In this document: positions 18,080 to 26,833 of the stretch, one piece after another
Position numbering within the stretch: the stretch's first letter is position 1
How the letters are laid out: each line of letters begins with the position of its first letter
Assembly: GCF_900128445.1 (NCBI RefSeq)
Contig: NZ_LT671417.1
Coordinates: 2,305,201-2,369,200 of the forward strand
From: Thermophilibacter provencensis
GTDB taxonomy: Bacteria > Actinomycetota > Coriobacteriia > Coriobacteriales > Atopobiaceae
Reading direction: 5' to 3'
Length of the DNA stretch: 64,000 nucleotides
The notes under the pieces: generated by a model
The model's input: the letters and a program-made list of their open reading frames with translations, nothing else
The model's database searches: none
What the model was told of the DNA's origin: nothing
Translations under genes and position numbers: made by a program

Positions 18080-18123
18080 AGCGGGCGCCGGGCCGCGGAC
18101 TCCCCCGCGGCCCGGCGCCCGCT
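18080..18123. terminator. 19-bp hairpin after pepP
   Basis: Perfect arms AGCGGGCGCCGGGCCGCGG / CCGCGGCCCGGCGCCCGCT around a 6-nt loop lie 24 nt beyond the pepP stop. There is no U-run on the minus strand. It most likely ends the aroK-pepP transcript ahead of the man promoter. Confidence 0.7.
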
Positions 18124-18147
18124 CCAAGGCCAGGCCCCTTTCGCCGG

Positions 18148-19269
18148 CTATCCGACCACGACGAGGTCGTGGGTGGACTGGGTGAAGGGCTCGAAGCCGT
18201 CCTCGGTCACGAGGCCGAAGTCCTCGAGGCGGATGCCGAAGCGCCCGGGCAGGTAGATGCCCGGCTCGATGGTCACGACCGAACCCGCGGGCACCGGGCG
18301 GTCCCAGAGGCGGTTGAAGTTGGGGCGCTCATGGATCTGGAGCCCCACGCCGTGGCCGAGGCCGTGGCCGAAGAACTCGCCGTAGCCCGCCTCGGAGATG
18401 ACGTCCACGGCCACCTGGTGGACGTCGCGGCCGATCACGCCGGCGTGGACGGCGGCGGCGCAGGCCTCGTGGGCGCGGCGCACGACGTCGTAGACGCGGC
18501 GCTGCTCGTCTGACGGCTCCCCCACGCACACGGTGCGCGTCATGTCGGAATGGTAGTCGCAGGTGGCGGCGCCGTAGTCCATCACGATGAGGTCGCCGCG
18601 CTGGACGACGTAGGGGCCCGGCTGCGCGTGCGGGTTCGCGCCGTTGGGGCCGGCCGCGATGATCGTGCCGAAGGAGAGCGCGTCGGCGCCATGGCTGAGC
18701 ATGTAGTTCTCGAGCTCGACGCGGATCTCCTGCTCGGTCTGGCCGGCATGGATGAAACCGCAGATGTGGTCGAAGGCGGCGTCGGTCACCCGCTGCGCGC
18801 GGCGCATGAGCTCGACCTCCTCGGCGTCCTTCACCATCCTGAGGTCGCAGATGTCGCCGTGCAGGCGCGGGGTGAGGCAGGCGACGGACGAGGCGGCGCA
18901 GGCGCCGTTGAAGGCGTCGAAGAACGCGAGGTCGCAGGTGTCCTCCACGGCAACGACCCGGGCGCGGGCCTCGACGACGCGCGCGGCGGCCCAAGCGGCG
19001 GGGGCGACCGCCTCCTGGTCGATCTCCCAGGCGCATCCCTCCCCGAGCCGCTCGCGGAACGTGTTGTAGTAGCGCGAGTCCGTGTGGAGCCAGAGGCGCC
19101 CCGCGGTGACGACGGCCGTGTGGGCCACCTCGTCATCGAAGGTGCGCTCGGCCCCGGTGAGCCAGCGCAGGTCTGGGTTGTTGCGCAGGATGACCGCGTC
19201 ATAGCCGCGCTCCGCCATGAGGGATCGGAGGCGCTCCACGCGGGCCGCGCATGCCGTGCTGTCTGCCAT
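18148..19269 (-). CDS. pepP: M24 family Xaa-Pro aminopeptidase/dipeptidase
   Basis: 373 aa cytoplasmic metallopeptidase removing residues ahead of proline. After a creatinase-like N-terminal domain, the pita-bread catalytic domain shows the metal ligands: the two Asp of MDYGAATCDYHSDMTRT, His in FGHGLGHGVGLQIHE, and the two Glu of TIEPGIY and RLEDFG. The ATG at 19269 is set by AAGGAG 6 nt upstream; the longer frame overlaps the aroB-like gene. It is third in the aroK, aroB-like, pepP operon. Confidence 0.95.
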   Translation of the reverse strand: MADSTACAARVERLRSLMAERGYDAVILRNNPDLRWLTGAERTFDDEVAHTAVVTAGRLWLHTDSRYYNTFRERLGEGCAWEIDQEAVAPAAWAAARVVEARARVVAVEDTCDLAFFDAFNGACAASSVACLTPRLHGDICDLRMVKDAEEVELMRRAQRVTDAAFDHICGFIHAGQTEQEIRVELENYMLSHGADALSFGTIIAAGPNGANPHAQPGPYVVQRGDLIVMDYGAATCDYHSDMTRTVCVGEPSDEQRRVYDVVRRAHEACAAAVHAGVIGRDVHQVAVDVISEAGYGEFFGHGLGHGVGLQIHERPNFNRLWDRPVPAGSVVTIEPGIYLPGRFGIRLEDFGLVTEDGFEPFTQSTHDLVVVG

Positions 19270-19354
19270 GTTCTTCTCCTTACGTGTTGTCGGTCGTGCC
19301 GCCCGAGGGGCGGCGTGAGGTGCCGAGGGGGGGCGCGGGCGCGCCCCGAGGCCG

Positions 19355-20530
19355 TCAGACGGGGCGCGAGTCGCACCAGGCGGCCACGTGCTCGGCGAGG
19401 AGGTCGTCGGGCACCATGGAGAGGCGCACCCGGCCGAGCGAGCGGGGCAGCGCGAGCATGAAGCGGTTGGTGCGGCGGTAGCGCTCCTCGCGCATGGCGG
19501 CGAGAAGGGCGTCCGGGTCCACGGGCGCCTCGACGGTGCCGAGCCCGAGGCGCTCGAGCAGCTCGTCCTGCGTGAACATGTCATCGATAGAAAGCTGGTC
19601 CTGCGCGGCGGAGAGGCGCGCGGCGAAGCGCATCCCGTCCGCGATCAGGGTCGAGTCGGGGACCTCGGGGCCGAGGAGGGCGCGCAGCGGGCGGGCGAGG
19701 TCCATCGCGTACGCGATTGACTGGCGGGTGGAGACCGCCGTGGACGAGACGACCCTTCCCCGGCTCTTGACCGTGTCGAGGAGCTGCGTGAGCGTGGCGG
19801 CAACATCACCTGCGACGAGGTCATCCGTGGCGTCCCACAGCCGCTCGAAGGCCTTGTTCGAGTCGCACGTCGCCGTCTGCGCCATGAGGGCGAAGGAGAG
19901 TCGCGCGGGCTCCCCGGCGGGGTCGAGGTCGAAGAGGCCGATGTCGACGATGGAGAAGCGCGCCGAGCCGTCCTGGGTCACCATGCGCGGGAGGCCGGGC
20001 AGGTCGAGCGCGCGGGGCGTCGCGCCAGCGACGATGGCGCTCGCGGCATCGAGCGGGACCTCGGCGAGCGACGTTCCCCCGCACCACGACGAGCACGCGA
20101 AGGAGGCCACGGAGAGCGTCTCGTAGCCGCCCACGGCGACGACGAGGTCGTCTGAGGTGATGCGCTCCTCGGCGAGAAGGCCGTCGAGCGCCTGAACGCG
20201 CGCGAGGTCGCAGGCCCCTCCGGGCATCTCGAGCCGCCGCACGGAGAAGCCCTCGTCGGAGAGGTCGCGATGGAGCCCCTCGAGGAGGGCCTCCGGGACC
20301 CCCGGCTCGCTGACGAGCGCGCAGGAGTGAGGCTTCCCGACGACCGAGCGCAGGTCGTGCGCGACGCTCGAGGAGATGCCGAGGCCCCCTCGCACGTCCA
20401 TCGAGCCGCCGCGCAGCGTCACCCACTGGCGCTGCCGGCGAACCTCGGGTGCCGCCGCCTCGGCGGCCTCGGGCGCGGATGCGGTCTCGGCCCCGGGCGC
20501 CTGCGCCGGCGTGGCCTCGTGCTCGATCAT
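19355..20530 (-). CDS. AroB-like (3-dehydroquinate synthase fold) protein lacking catalytic residues
   Basis: 391 aa, with an Ala/Glu-rich low-complexity N terminus of about 35 residues. The middle matches the AroB fold (DDLVVAVGGYETLSVASFACSSW, then TSLAEVPLDAASAIVAG, and later IADGMRFAARLSAAQDQLS). The key positions differ: the GGK lysine becomes GATP, the glutamate of AEAIK is absent, and the two metal histidines (GHTFGHA and HGEAVA motifs) are replaced by RQSIAYA and IADGMRFA. It overlaps aroK by ATGA and precedes pepP, exactly where aroB sits in related genomes. Whether it retains activity is doubtful. Confidence 0.7.
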   Translation of the reverse strand: MIEHEATPAQAPGAETASAPEAAEAAAPEVRRQRQWVTLRGGSMDVRGGLGISSSVAHDLRSVVGKPHSCALVSEPGVPEALLEGLHRDLSDEGFSVRRLEMPGGACDLARVQALDGLLAEERITSDDLVVAVGGYETLSVASFACSSWCGGTSLAEVPLDAASAIVAGATPRALDLPGLPRMVTQDGSARFSIVDIGLFDLDPAGEPARLSFALMAQTATCDSNKAFERLWDATDDLVAGDVAATLTQLLDTVKSRGRVVSSTAVSTRQSIAYAMDLARPLRALLGPEVPDSTLIADGMRFAARLSAAQDQLSIDDMFTQDELLERLGLGTVEAPVDPDALLAAMREERYRRTNRFMLALPRSLGRVRLSMVPDDLLAEHVAAWCDSRPV

Positions 20531-21075
20531 AAGAGCCCCCTCTCCCAGAGCAGCTGCGCCGCGGCATGGGCGACCTGCTCGAAGGTCCTGTTCCTGATGT
20601 CGATGGTGACGTCGGCCGCCTCCTCGTAGAGCGGACGGCGATGGCGGTACACCAGCTCGGCATGCTCGGCCGAGCCGAGGTCCGGGCGGCGCTCGGGGCA
20701 GCGAATCTGCCTGAGCGAGTCGGCGAGGTCGCCGTCGAGGTACACGATGACCCCCATCTCGTGCATGAGCGAGCAGTTCTCCTGACGCTCGACGATGCCG
20801 CCTCCGCAGCTCACGAGCAGCGACTTCCTTCGCGCGAGTCGACGCAGCTCGGCGGTCTCCGCGTCGCGGAACGCCTCCTCGCCCTCCCGCGCGAAGATCT
20901 CCGTGACCGACCTGCCGAGCCTGCGCTCGACGAGCCGGTCGGTGTCAACGTACGGGCGGTGGAAGAGGGCACCGAGGTTCCGGGCGAGGGTAGACTTGCC
21001 CGCGCCGAGAAACCCGACGAAGAAGATATGGTCGCAGCCCTCGTGAACGACGTATCCCCCACCCTGTGCCAGCAC
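20527..21075 (-). CDS. aroK: Shikimate kinase
   Basis: 182 aa. It phosphorylates shikimate in aromatic amino acid synthesis. Walker A is FVGFLGAGKST (18-28). The shikimate-binding Asp/Arg pair appears as YVDTDRLVERR, the GGG loop as LVSCGGGIV, and the lid as RPDLGS. The GTG start at 21075 has GGGAGG at good spacing. It overlaps the next gene by 4 nt. The repeat array lies upstream. Confidence 0.95.
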   Translation of the reverse strand: MLAQGGGYVVHEGCDHIFFVGFLGAGKSTLARNLGALFHRPYVDTDRLVERRLGRSVTEIFAREGEEAFRDAETAELRRLARRKSLLVSCGGGIVERQENCSLMHEMGVIVYLDGDLADSLRQIRCPERRPDLGSAEHAELVYRHRRPLYEEAADVTIDIRNRTFEQVAHAAAQLLWERGLL

Positions 21076-21158
21076 CGAACCTCCCTTGCATGACGTGCCG
21101 CCCTCGATTCTAGCAGGAGCCGCGAACGACGTCTGCCCGACCCCGCCCCGCGCAGCCG

Positions 21159-21634
21159 GTACGCAGTTGCGGAAGTGCGTACGGGCTGGTACTCAGCTGC
21201 GGAAGTGCGTACGGGCCAGCGGTGGCTCGGAGCGTGGCGGCCACGGGAGCACGCCGACAGGCATAAAACCGCGCCCGAAGCGTACGCAGTTCCGGAACTG
21301 CGTGCAAGACGGCCCGTGGTCGGTACTCAGTTGCGAAAGTGAGTACCGGCTGTCACGCACGTCCAGAAATGAGTACGAGACGGCAAATGCGGGCGGTACG
21401 CAGTTGCGGAAGTGCGTACGGGACGATACGCAAATCCGGAAGTGAGCACAGCCCGATGCGCAGATGCGGAAGTGAGTACCCCCTGGCGGCGGAGCGAAGA
21501 GAAAAACCTTATCAATAGGCACAAAAACGCGCCCGATGGGCACGCGCATCCGGAAGGGGATGCAGAGCGGGGCGCAGCCGGCACTCAGTTGCGCAACTGA
21601 GCGCCGGTGGGTACGCACTTCCGGAAGTGAGTGC
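21159..21634. repeat. Array of about eleven 24-bp imperfect palindromes, often at 30-bp pitch
   Basis: Units start near 21159, 21189, 21282, 21323, 21353, 21396, 21426, 21456, 21540, 21581 and 21611. Each has outer arms GTAC(G/T)CA and TG(C/A)GTAC around a core like TTCCGGAA or TTGCGGAA; the units at 21353 and 21540 are degenerate. Six neighbouring steps are exactly or nearly 30 bp, about three helical turns. A larger period is also visible: 21261-21278 and 21519-21536 match 16 of 18, so units 3-5 and 9-11 form a diverged 258-bp duplication. GCGCAGCCGG precedes both the first and tenth unit. Frames through it give repeated THFRxCV/TQLRKCV peptides and are not genes. The whole 21076-21762 stretch holds no gene. 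Confidence 0.95.
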
Positions 21635-21730
21635 CCGCGGATACGCGGCGGAACCAGCCTCGAGACCTGCGTCGGGGCATGCGGCGAGAAGGGCCACCGA
21701 AAAGCGCGGGCGAGAAGGACGAAGCGAGAA

Positions 21731-21757
21731 GGGCGGCGCGGCGCGCCGGAGCCGCCC
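21731..21757 (-). terminator. Hairpin after the YqeG gene
   Basis: Arms GGGCGGC / GCCGCCC around a 13-nt GC-rich loop lie 6 nt after the stop at 21763. On the minus strand the stem is followed by a pyrimidine-rich tail with two CTTCTCG units (complement of the CGAGAAG motif). Confidence 0.55.
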
Positions 21758-21762
21758 CGGCG

Positions 21763-22263
21763 TCACTCCCCCTCGAAGGTGACGCCGCGTAGGGCGAGGC
21801 GCTCGAAGACACGGAAGATGTGCGTGTACCAGAGGTCGCTGCGCGACTGCGGGCGCACGAGGATGGTGCGGACGCCGGCGAGGCTGCCGGCGGCGACGTC
21901 GGTGAACACCTGGTCGCCGATCATCACGGTCTTTTCGGGCGAGGCGCCCATGAGCCGCATCGCGCGGCGCAGGGCGAAGGGCGCCGGCTTCATGGCGTGG
22001 TCGACGACCTCGACCCCGAGCTCGCGGGCCGTGCGGCCCACCTGGCTCGAGTGGAAGTTGTTGGAGACGAGGCAGAGCCCGATCCCCGCCGCGCGCGCGG
22101 CGTCAAGCCAGGCCACGACCTCGGGCGGCGCCGAGGAGGCGTCGCGCGGCACGCAGGTGTTGTCACGGTCGAGCAGGACGAGCCGCACGTCCTTCTCGAC
22201 AAGCTCCCCCACGTCAACGAGGGGGAGCGATGCCACATAGCGCCAGGCGCGGAACAGACCCAT
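21763..22263 (-). CDS. YqeG family HAD-IIIA phosphatase
   Basis: 166 aa soluble HAD hydrolase. Motif I is LLDRDNT (about 30-36) with the nucleophile Asp, motif II is LVSNN, the lysine is in MKPAPFALRRA, and motif IV is GDQVFTDVAAG. The substrate is not known for certain; YqeG-type proteins are typically small phosphatases. It starts 9 nt after mltG and is the last gene of alaS-ruvX-mltG-yqeG. Confidence 0.92.
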   Translation of the reverse strand: MGLFRAWRYVASLPLVDVGELVEKDVRLVLLDRDNTCVPRDASSAPPEVVAWLDAARAAGIGLCLVSNNFHSSQVGRTARELGVEVVDHAMKPAPFALRRAMRLMGASPEKTVMIGDQVFTDVAAGSLAGVRTILVRPQSRSDLWYTHIFRVFERLALRGVTFEGE

Positions 22264-22272
22264 CGGATGCGC

Positions 22273-23586
22273 CTACGAGTTGTTGGCGATGGCCTGCAGG
22301 TGCTCGTCGTAGGTCCTGCTGAAGGCGTACTCGGTCTCGCCGGCGTCGTTGGTCCAGAAGAAGAAGTAGAAGTAGCCGCCGTCGATGTAGTCCATGTCAG
22401 GCGAGCAGACCGCCTGCAGCGACTCGAGGCCCGGGCTGCAGATCGGGGTCGGCGGCAGACCCTGGTGGGCGTAGGTGCTGTAGGGATCAGACTCGTCGTG
22501 AACCTCATCCGCGGAGGGGTCGTGGCCCACCGAGTATGCCGTCGTGGCGTCAGACTGCAGGAAGCCGTAGTTGGGGTCGCCCATGTTGTCCAGCCGGTTG
22601 TAGAAGACGGAGGCAACCTGGGCGCGCGTGCTCGGCGTGGACTCCTTCTCGACGATGGAGGCGAGGTTGACCATCTGCGCCACCGAGAGGCCGTCGGAGG
22701 TGGGATAGCTCAGGTCGAGCGAGGCGAGCTCGGTCTCAAACTGGTCGAGCATCATGCGGATGACCTCGTCGGCGGTGACCTCGGTGCTGGAGAAGCTGTA
22801 GGTCTTGGGGAAGAGGAAGCCCTCGAGCGAGTCGTTCTCCACGCCCTCGAGGAAGGAGTAGTCGGCGACGTAGTTCGAGGCCTTGGCCTGGGCGAGGAAC
22901 TCGTCGGACGTGATGGGCAGCACCTCCTGGACCGCGGCCGCGATGCTTGCGAGCGTGTAGCCCTCAGGGATGGTGAGCGTGATCTCGGCGTTGGGGCCGG
23001 CCGTCAGCTGGTTGATGATCGAGGGGAGGTCGGAGCCGGCGGTAAAGGCGTAGCTGCCGCTCTTGATGCTCTGCTCTGCGTTCATCTGGCGCGCCTGGCT
23101 GAGAAACTCGCTCTTATTGGAGATGAGGCCGGCGTCGTAGAGCAGATCGGCCACGGCGGAGGCACCCGAGCCCTCGGGGATGCTCACGGAGACGACGGTG
23201 CCCTCGGCGGCGGACTGGGGCTCGCCCTGGTTCCCCTGCGAGCCGAGGCTCGGCAGGATGACGAAGACCACCGCGAGCACGGCCGCCACGGCAACGAGGC
23301 CGAGCACGATGAAGGGCGCCCTGCTCCTGCGCCGGCTTCTCCCGCCGTGGTGAACGTTGCGGCTGCCGGCGCGTCGGGTGGCGGCGGCGGTGCGACTTGA
23401 GACGCGGGTGCCCGCGAGGGCGGCGCGCGGCGCCGTTGCCCCCTGAGAGGAGGCTCCCGCCTGGGCACGCGGCCCGCGCTGCCGGCTCACGGGCTGCGAG
23501 GAGGCGGGCTGGGGCGCCTGCGCCTGGCCGCTCGTTCCAAAGTGAGACCCGCCATGCCGCGGGGTCCGGTTGGTGGGTGTTGCCAT
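22273..23586 (-). CDS. mltG: Endolytic murein transglycosylase MltG
   Basis: 437 aa single-pass membrane protein. It cuts growing glycan strands and so limits their length. A basic, Ala/Ser-rich cytoplasmic tail of about 95 residues leads to a transmembrane helix (FIVLGLVAVAAVLAVVFVIL). Next come a LysM-like part and the YceG catalytic domain with its glutamate in ASIVEKESTP, then GDPNYGFLQSD, and the closing GLPPTPICSPGLESLQA typical of the family. The ATG at 23586 has GAGAGGG upstream; the gene starts 9 nt after ruvX. Confidence 0.95.
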   Translation of the reverse strand: MATPTNRTPRHGGSHFGTSGQAQAPQPASSQPVSRQRGPRAQAGASSQGATAPRAALAGTRVSSRTAAATRRAGSRNVHHGGRSRRRSRAPFIVLGLVAVAAVLAVVFVILPSLGSQGNQGEPQSAAEGTVVSVSIPEGSGASAVADLLYDAGLISNKSEFLSQARQMNAEQSIKSGSYAFTAGSDLPSIINQLTAGPNAEITLTIPEGYTLASIAAAVQEVLPITSDEFLAQAKASNYVADYSFLEGVENDSLEGFLFPKTYSFSSTEVTADEVIRMMLDQFETELASLDLSYPTSDGLSVAQMVNLASIVEKESTPSTRAQVASVFYNRLDNMGDPNYGFLQSDATTAYSVGHDPSADEVHDESDPYSTYAHQGLPPTPICSPGLESLQAVCSPDMDYIDGGYFYFFFWTNDAGETEYAFSRTYDEHLQAIANNS

Positions 23587-23595
23587 CGTGCCCTC

Positions 23596-24009
23596 TCAGT
23601 TGTGTCTGGCGTCGAGCCAGGCTTGCAGAAACAGGCTCGCGGCCACCATGTCGACCTTGCCACGCATGGCACGCTCGCTGAGCCCCTGTTCCCTCAGGAT
23701 ACGCTTAGCCTCGGCTGAGGACAAACGTTCGTCCTCAAACTCCAGCGGAAGACCGCATGCCGCCGCGACCCGCTCGGCCTGCTCCCGCACGCGCGCCGCC
23801 TGGGGGCCCTCCTCGCCGGCAAGCGTCATCGGCCTGCCACAGACGAGAAGCTCGGGCTCCCAGTCCTCGAGCACCCGCCGGAAGGTGACCGCGTGCGCGA
23901 GCACCTCCTGCGCGGGGAGGACGCAGACCGGCGAGGCCACGCGTCCGGCCGGGTCGCTCACGGCAACGCCGACGCGGACCTCGCCGATGTCGAGCGCGAG
24001 GACCCTCAT
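23596..24009 (-). CDS. ruvX: RuvX/YqgF family Holliday junction resolvase-like protein
   Basis: 137 aa with an RNase H-like fold: LALDIGEVRVGVAVSD at the N terminus, VCGRPMTLAGEEG in the middle and FEDERLSSAEAKRIL with the conserved acidic residues. Members are linked to pre-16S rRNA 5' end processing and to Holliday junction cleavage. The ATG at 24009 lies 5 nt after the alaS stop. Confidence 0.94.
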   Translation of the reverse strand: MRVLALDIGEVRVGVAVSDPAGRVASPVCVLPAQEVLAHAVTFRRVLEDWEPELLVCGRPMTLAGEEGPQAARVREQAERVAAACGLPLEFEDERLSSAEAKRILREQGLSERAMRGKVDMVAASLFLQAWLDARHN

Positions 24010-24014
24010 GGCCG

Positions 24015-26678
24015 CTAGATTCCGAGCGCGGCGCGCGCGGCGTCGAGCGCGGCATCGATGCCGGAGACGTCGGAGCCGCCGGCCTGCGCCATGTTGGGGC
24101 GCCCGCCGCCGCGGCCGCCCACGAGGCCGGCGATGTCCTTGATGATGGAGCCCGCGGCAAAGCCCGCGGAGACCGCCCCGTCCGTGCCGCCGGCGAGAAG
24201 GGCGACCTTGCCGTCGGGCGTGGCGGATGCGATGACACAGGCCACGGCCTCGCCGTTCGCGGCGTCGCGGATGCCGTCCCAGGCGGAGCGCATCTCCTTG
24301 CCGGAGAGACCGTCGATGCGGGCGACCACGGCCTTGTAGCCGTCGAGCTGGACGGCAGCCTTGTAGGCGTCGGCGACCTTCGTCGCGCCGGCGCCGGTCG
24401 TCGCGGCCTCGAGCGCCTTCCTGGTCTCGCGCAGCTCGTGCTCGAGCGCGGCCACGCGCTCGGAGACGGCGTCCGGGCGGCACTTGAGCTCGCGGGCGAC
24501 GTCGTCGAGGGCGAGCAGGCGCTCGTCCACGTACTCGATGGCGCCCATCGAGGTCACGGCCTCGATGCGGCGGGCGTTGGAGCCGACGGACCCCTCGGAG
24601 ACGATCTTGAAAAGGCCGAGGTCGGCGGTGTTGCGCGCGTGGGTTCCGCCGCAGAGCTCGCGCGAGAAGGGCGCCTCGGACTCGCCGGTGGAGACGACGC
24701 GCACGACGTCGCCGTACTTCTCGCCGAAGAGGGCGACGGCGCCGGAGGCCTTGGCCTCGTCGATGCCCATGACGCGGGTGACGATGGGCTCGGCGGCGAA
24801 GATCTCGGCGTTGACCATGCCCTCCACGCGGGCGAGCTCGTCGGGCGTCATGGCCTCGAAGTGCGTGAAGTCAAAGCGCAGGCGGTCGGGGGCCACGAGC
24901 GACCCGGCCTGGGAGACGTGGTCGCCCAGGACCTTCTTGAGCGCGGCGTCGAGCAGGTGCGTGGCGGTGTGGTTGCGGCGGATGAGCTCGCGACGGCCCG
25001 CGTCGATCGCGGCGCTGACCTCGTCGCCCACGGCGAGCGAGCCCTCCTCCACGACGGCGACGTGCGCGTAGATGCCGCCCCTGACCTTGGTGTCGGTGAC
25101 GCGCAGGCGCGCGCCGCCGACCGTCGTGATGGAGCCGGTGTCGCCCACCTGGCCGCCCATCTCGGCGTAGAACGGCGTGACGTCGAGAACCACATCGACC
25201 TCGTCGCCCTTCTCGGCGCGCTCGACCTCGGCGCCGCCCGCGACGATGGCGAGCGCGTGCGCGGACGCCTCGCGCTCGTCGTAGCCGACAAACTCCGTGG
25301 CGGCCAGGCGGTCGGAGAGCGCAGTCCACACGTCGTTGAAGGTGCCCCAGGCGTCGCGGTTGGCGCTCGCGCGGGCGCGCTCGCGCTGCTCGGTCATGCA
25401 GGCGTCGAAGGCGTCCATGTCGACGGAGCGGCCGGCCGCCTCGCAGATCTCGCGCGTGAGGTCGATCGGGAAGCCGTAGGTGTCGTGAAGCCTGAAGGCC
25501 ACGTCGCCGGGGAGGGCGGCGCCCTCGTCGAGCTTCTCGAGCTCCTGCGAGAGGCTCTCCTCGCCGGCGTCGAGCGTGGCGCCGAAGCGCTCCTCCTCGG
25601 CGCGGACGATGCCGTCGATGAGCGAGCGGCTCTCCACGATCGCCGGGTAGTTCTCGCCCATGAGCTCGCAGATCTTCTCCACGTAGGAGCCGAGGAACTC
25701 GCCCTCGATGCCCATGAGGCGGCCGTGGTAGACCGCGCGGCGCAGGAGGCGCCGCAGCACGTAGCCTCGGCCCTCGTTGCCGGGAAGGATGCCGTCGCCA
25801 ATCATGAACGTGACGGCGCGGGAGTGGTCGGCCACGATGCGCAGCGAGCGGTCGCGCGCGGCGTCGGTGCCGTAGGCGTGGCCCGAGAGGCGCTCGCCGA
25901 CGCCGATCAGGCCCTGCAGCAGGTCGCCGTCGTAGTTGGTGGACTTGTGCTGCATGATGGCCGCGATGCGCTCGAGGCCCATGCCGGTGTCGATGTTGCG
26001 GTGCGGAAGCTCGGGCAGCGACCCGTCCTCCTGGCGGTCGTACTGCGTGAAGACGAGGTTCCAGAACTCGAGGAAGCGGTCGCAGTCGTCGCAGCCCGGG
26101 CCGCAGTGCTCGCCTCCGCAGCCGAACTCCTCGCCCTGGTCGAAGTAGATCTCGGAGCAGGGGCCGCACGGACCGGTGGGGCCGGCCGCCCAGAAGTTGT
26201 CATCGGCGCCGAGGCGGGAGATGTGGTCGTAGGGGACTCCCTGCTTGTGCCAGAGCTCGATGGCCTCGTCGTCGTCCTCGAAGACGGTCATGTAGAGGCG
26301 CTCCTTGGGCAGGCCCAGGTGATCGGGGTTGGTGATGAAGTCGTACGCCCACTCGATCGCGTTCTCCTTGGAGTAGCCGCCGAAGGAGAAGTTGCCGAGC
26401 ATCTCGAAGAAGCTGAGGTGCGTGGCGTCGCCGATGTTGTCGATGTCGTTGGTGCGCAGGCACTTCTGGCACGAGCAGGCGCCGATCTCGGACATGGTGC
26501 GCTTGCCCTGGTAGTACTCCTTGAACTGGTTCATGCCCGCGTTGGTGAGCAGCAGCGACGGGTCGTCCGGGACGAGCGACGAGGACGGGTAGAGCTTGCA
26601 GCCCTTCTCCTCGAAGAAGCGCAGGAAGTCCTCGCGGATCTCGGCAGTGGTCATGGTCTTGTAGTCGGCGGTGCTCAT
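24015..26678 (-). CDS. alaS: Alanyl-tRNA synthetase
   Basis: 887 aa. It charges tRNA-Ala. Seen are the class II core (LRFFEEKGCKLYPSSSLVPDDPSLLLTNAGMNQF), the editing-domain zinc/active motifs (HTATHLLDAAL and CGGTHARNTADLG), and the C-terminal DHHA1 region ending RPNMAQAGG. The ATG at 26678 follows GGGGAG at proper spacing; an upstream frame of 11 codons has no such site. The leader is short and has no T-box-like structure. Confidence 0.97.
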   Translation of the reverse strand: MSTADYKTMTTAEIREDFLRFFEEKGCKLYPSSSLVPDDPSLLLTNAGMNQFKEYYQGKRTMSEIGACSCQKCLRTNDIDNIGDATHLSFFEMLGNFSFGGYSKENAIEWAYDFITNPDHLGLPKERLYMTVFEDDDEAIELWHKQGVPYDHISRLGADDNFWAAGPTGPCGPCSEIYFDQGEEFGCGGEHCGPGCDDCDRFLEFWNLVFTQYDRQEDGSLPELPHRNIDTGMGLERIAAIMQHKSTNYDGDLLQGLIGVGERLSGHAYGTDAARDRSLRIVADHSRAVTFMIGDGILPGNEGRGYVLRRLLRRAVYHGRLMGIEGEFLGSYVEKICELMGENYPAIVESRSLIDGIVRAEEERFGATLDAGEESLSQELEKLDEGAALPGDVAFRLHDTYGFPIDLTREICEAAGRSVDMDAFDACMTEQRERARASANRDAWGTFNDVWTALSDRLAATEFVGYDEREASAHALAIVAGGAEVERAEKGDEVDVVLDVTPFYAEMGGQVGDTGSITTVGGARLRVTDTKVRGGIYAHVAVVEEGSLAVGDEVSAAIDAGRRELIRRNHTATHLLDAALKKVLGDHVSQAGSLVAPDRLRFDFTHFEAMTPDELARVEGMVNAEIFAAEPIVTRVMGIDEAKASGAVALFGEKYGDVVRVVSTGESEAPFSRELCGGTHARNTADLGLFKIVSEGSVGSNARRIEAVTSMGAIEYVDERLLALDDVARELKCRPDAVSERVAALEHELRETRKALEAATTGAGATKVADAYKAAVQLDGYKAVVARIDGLSGKEMRSAWDGIRDAANGEAVACVIASATPDGKVALLAGGTDGAVSAGFAAGSIIKDIAGLVGGRGGGRPNMAQAGGSDVSGIDAALDAARAALGI

Positions 26679-26833
26679 ATCGCTCCCCTGCGGTCGGGTC
26701 CTGATGCGCATACAACCTTGTTAGTATAGCGCGAGCGGCCCATTCGCGCGGCGCGTCACGCAATCGCCGGGTTTTCAGTCAGGAGGTGCGCGGCCCCAGG
26801 GCGCGACGCGACGAGAAGGACGACGGCCCTCCC

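Noticed and set aside
21086-21618. Repetitive proteins with TQLRKCV or THFRNCV units
   Set aside because: They are translations of the palindrome array on either strand, have no ribosome site, and arise on both strands because the repeats are symmetric.
21159-21634. CRISPR array
   Set aside because: Units are palindromic and divergent, with spacers of only 6 bp or irregular length that are not unique inserts, and no cas genes are near.
26679-26760. T-box riboswitch before alaS
   Set aside because: The leader is too short and has no terminator/antiterminator pair or T-box sequence.
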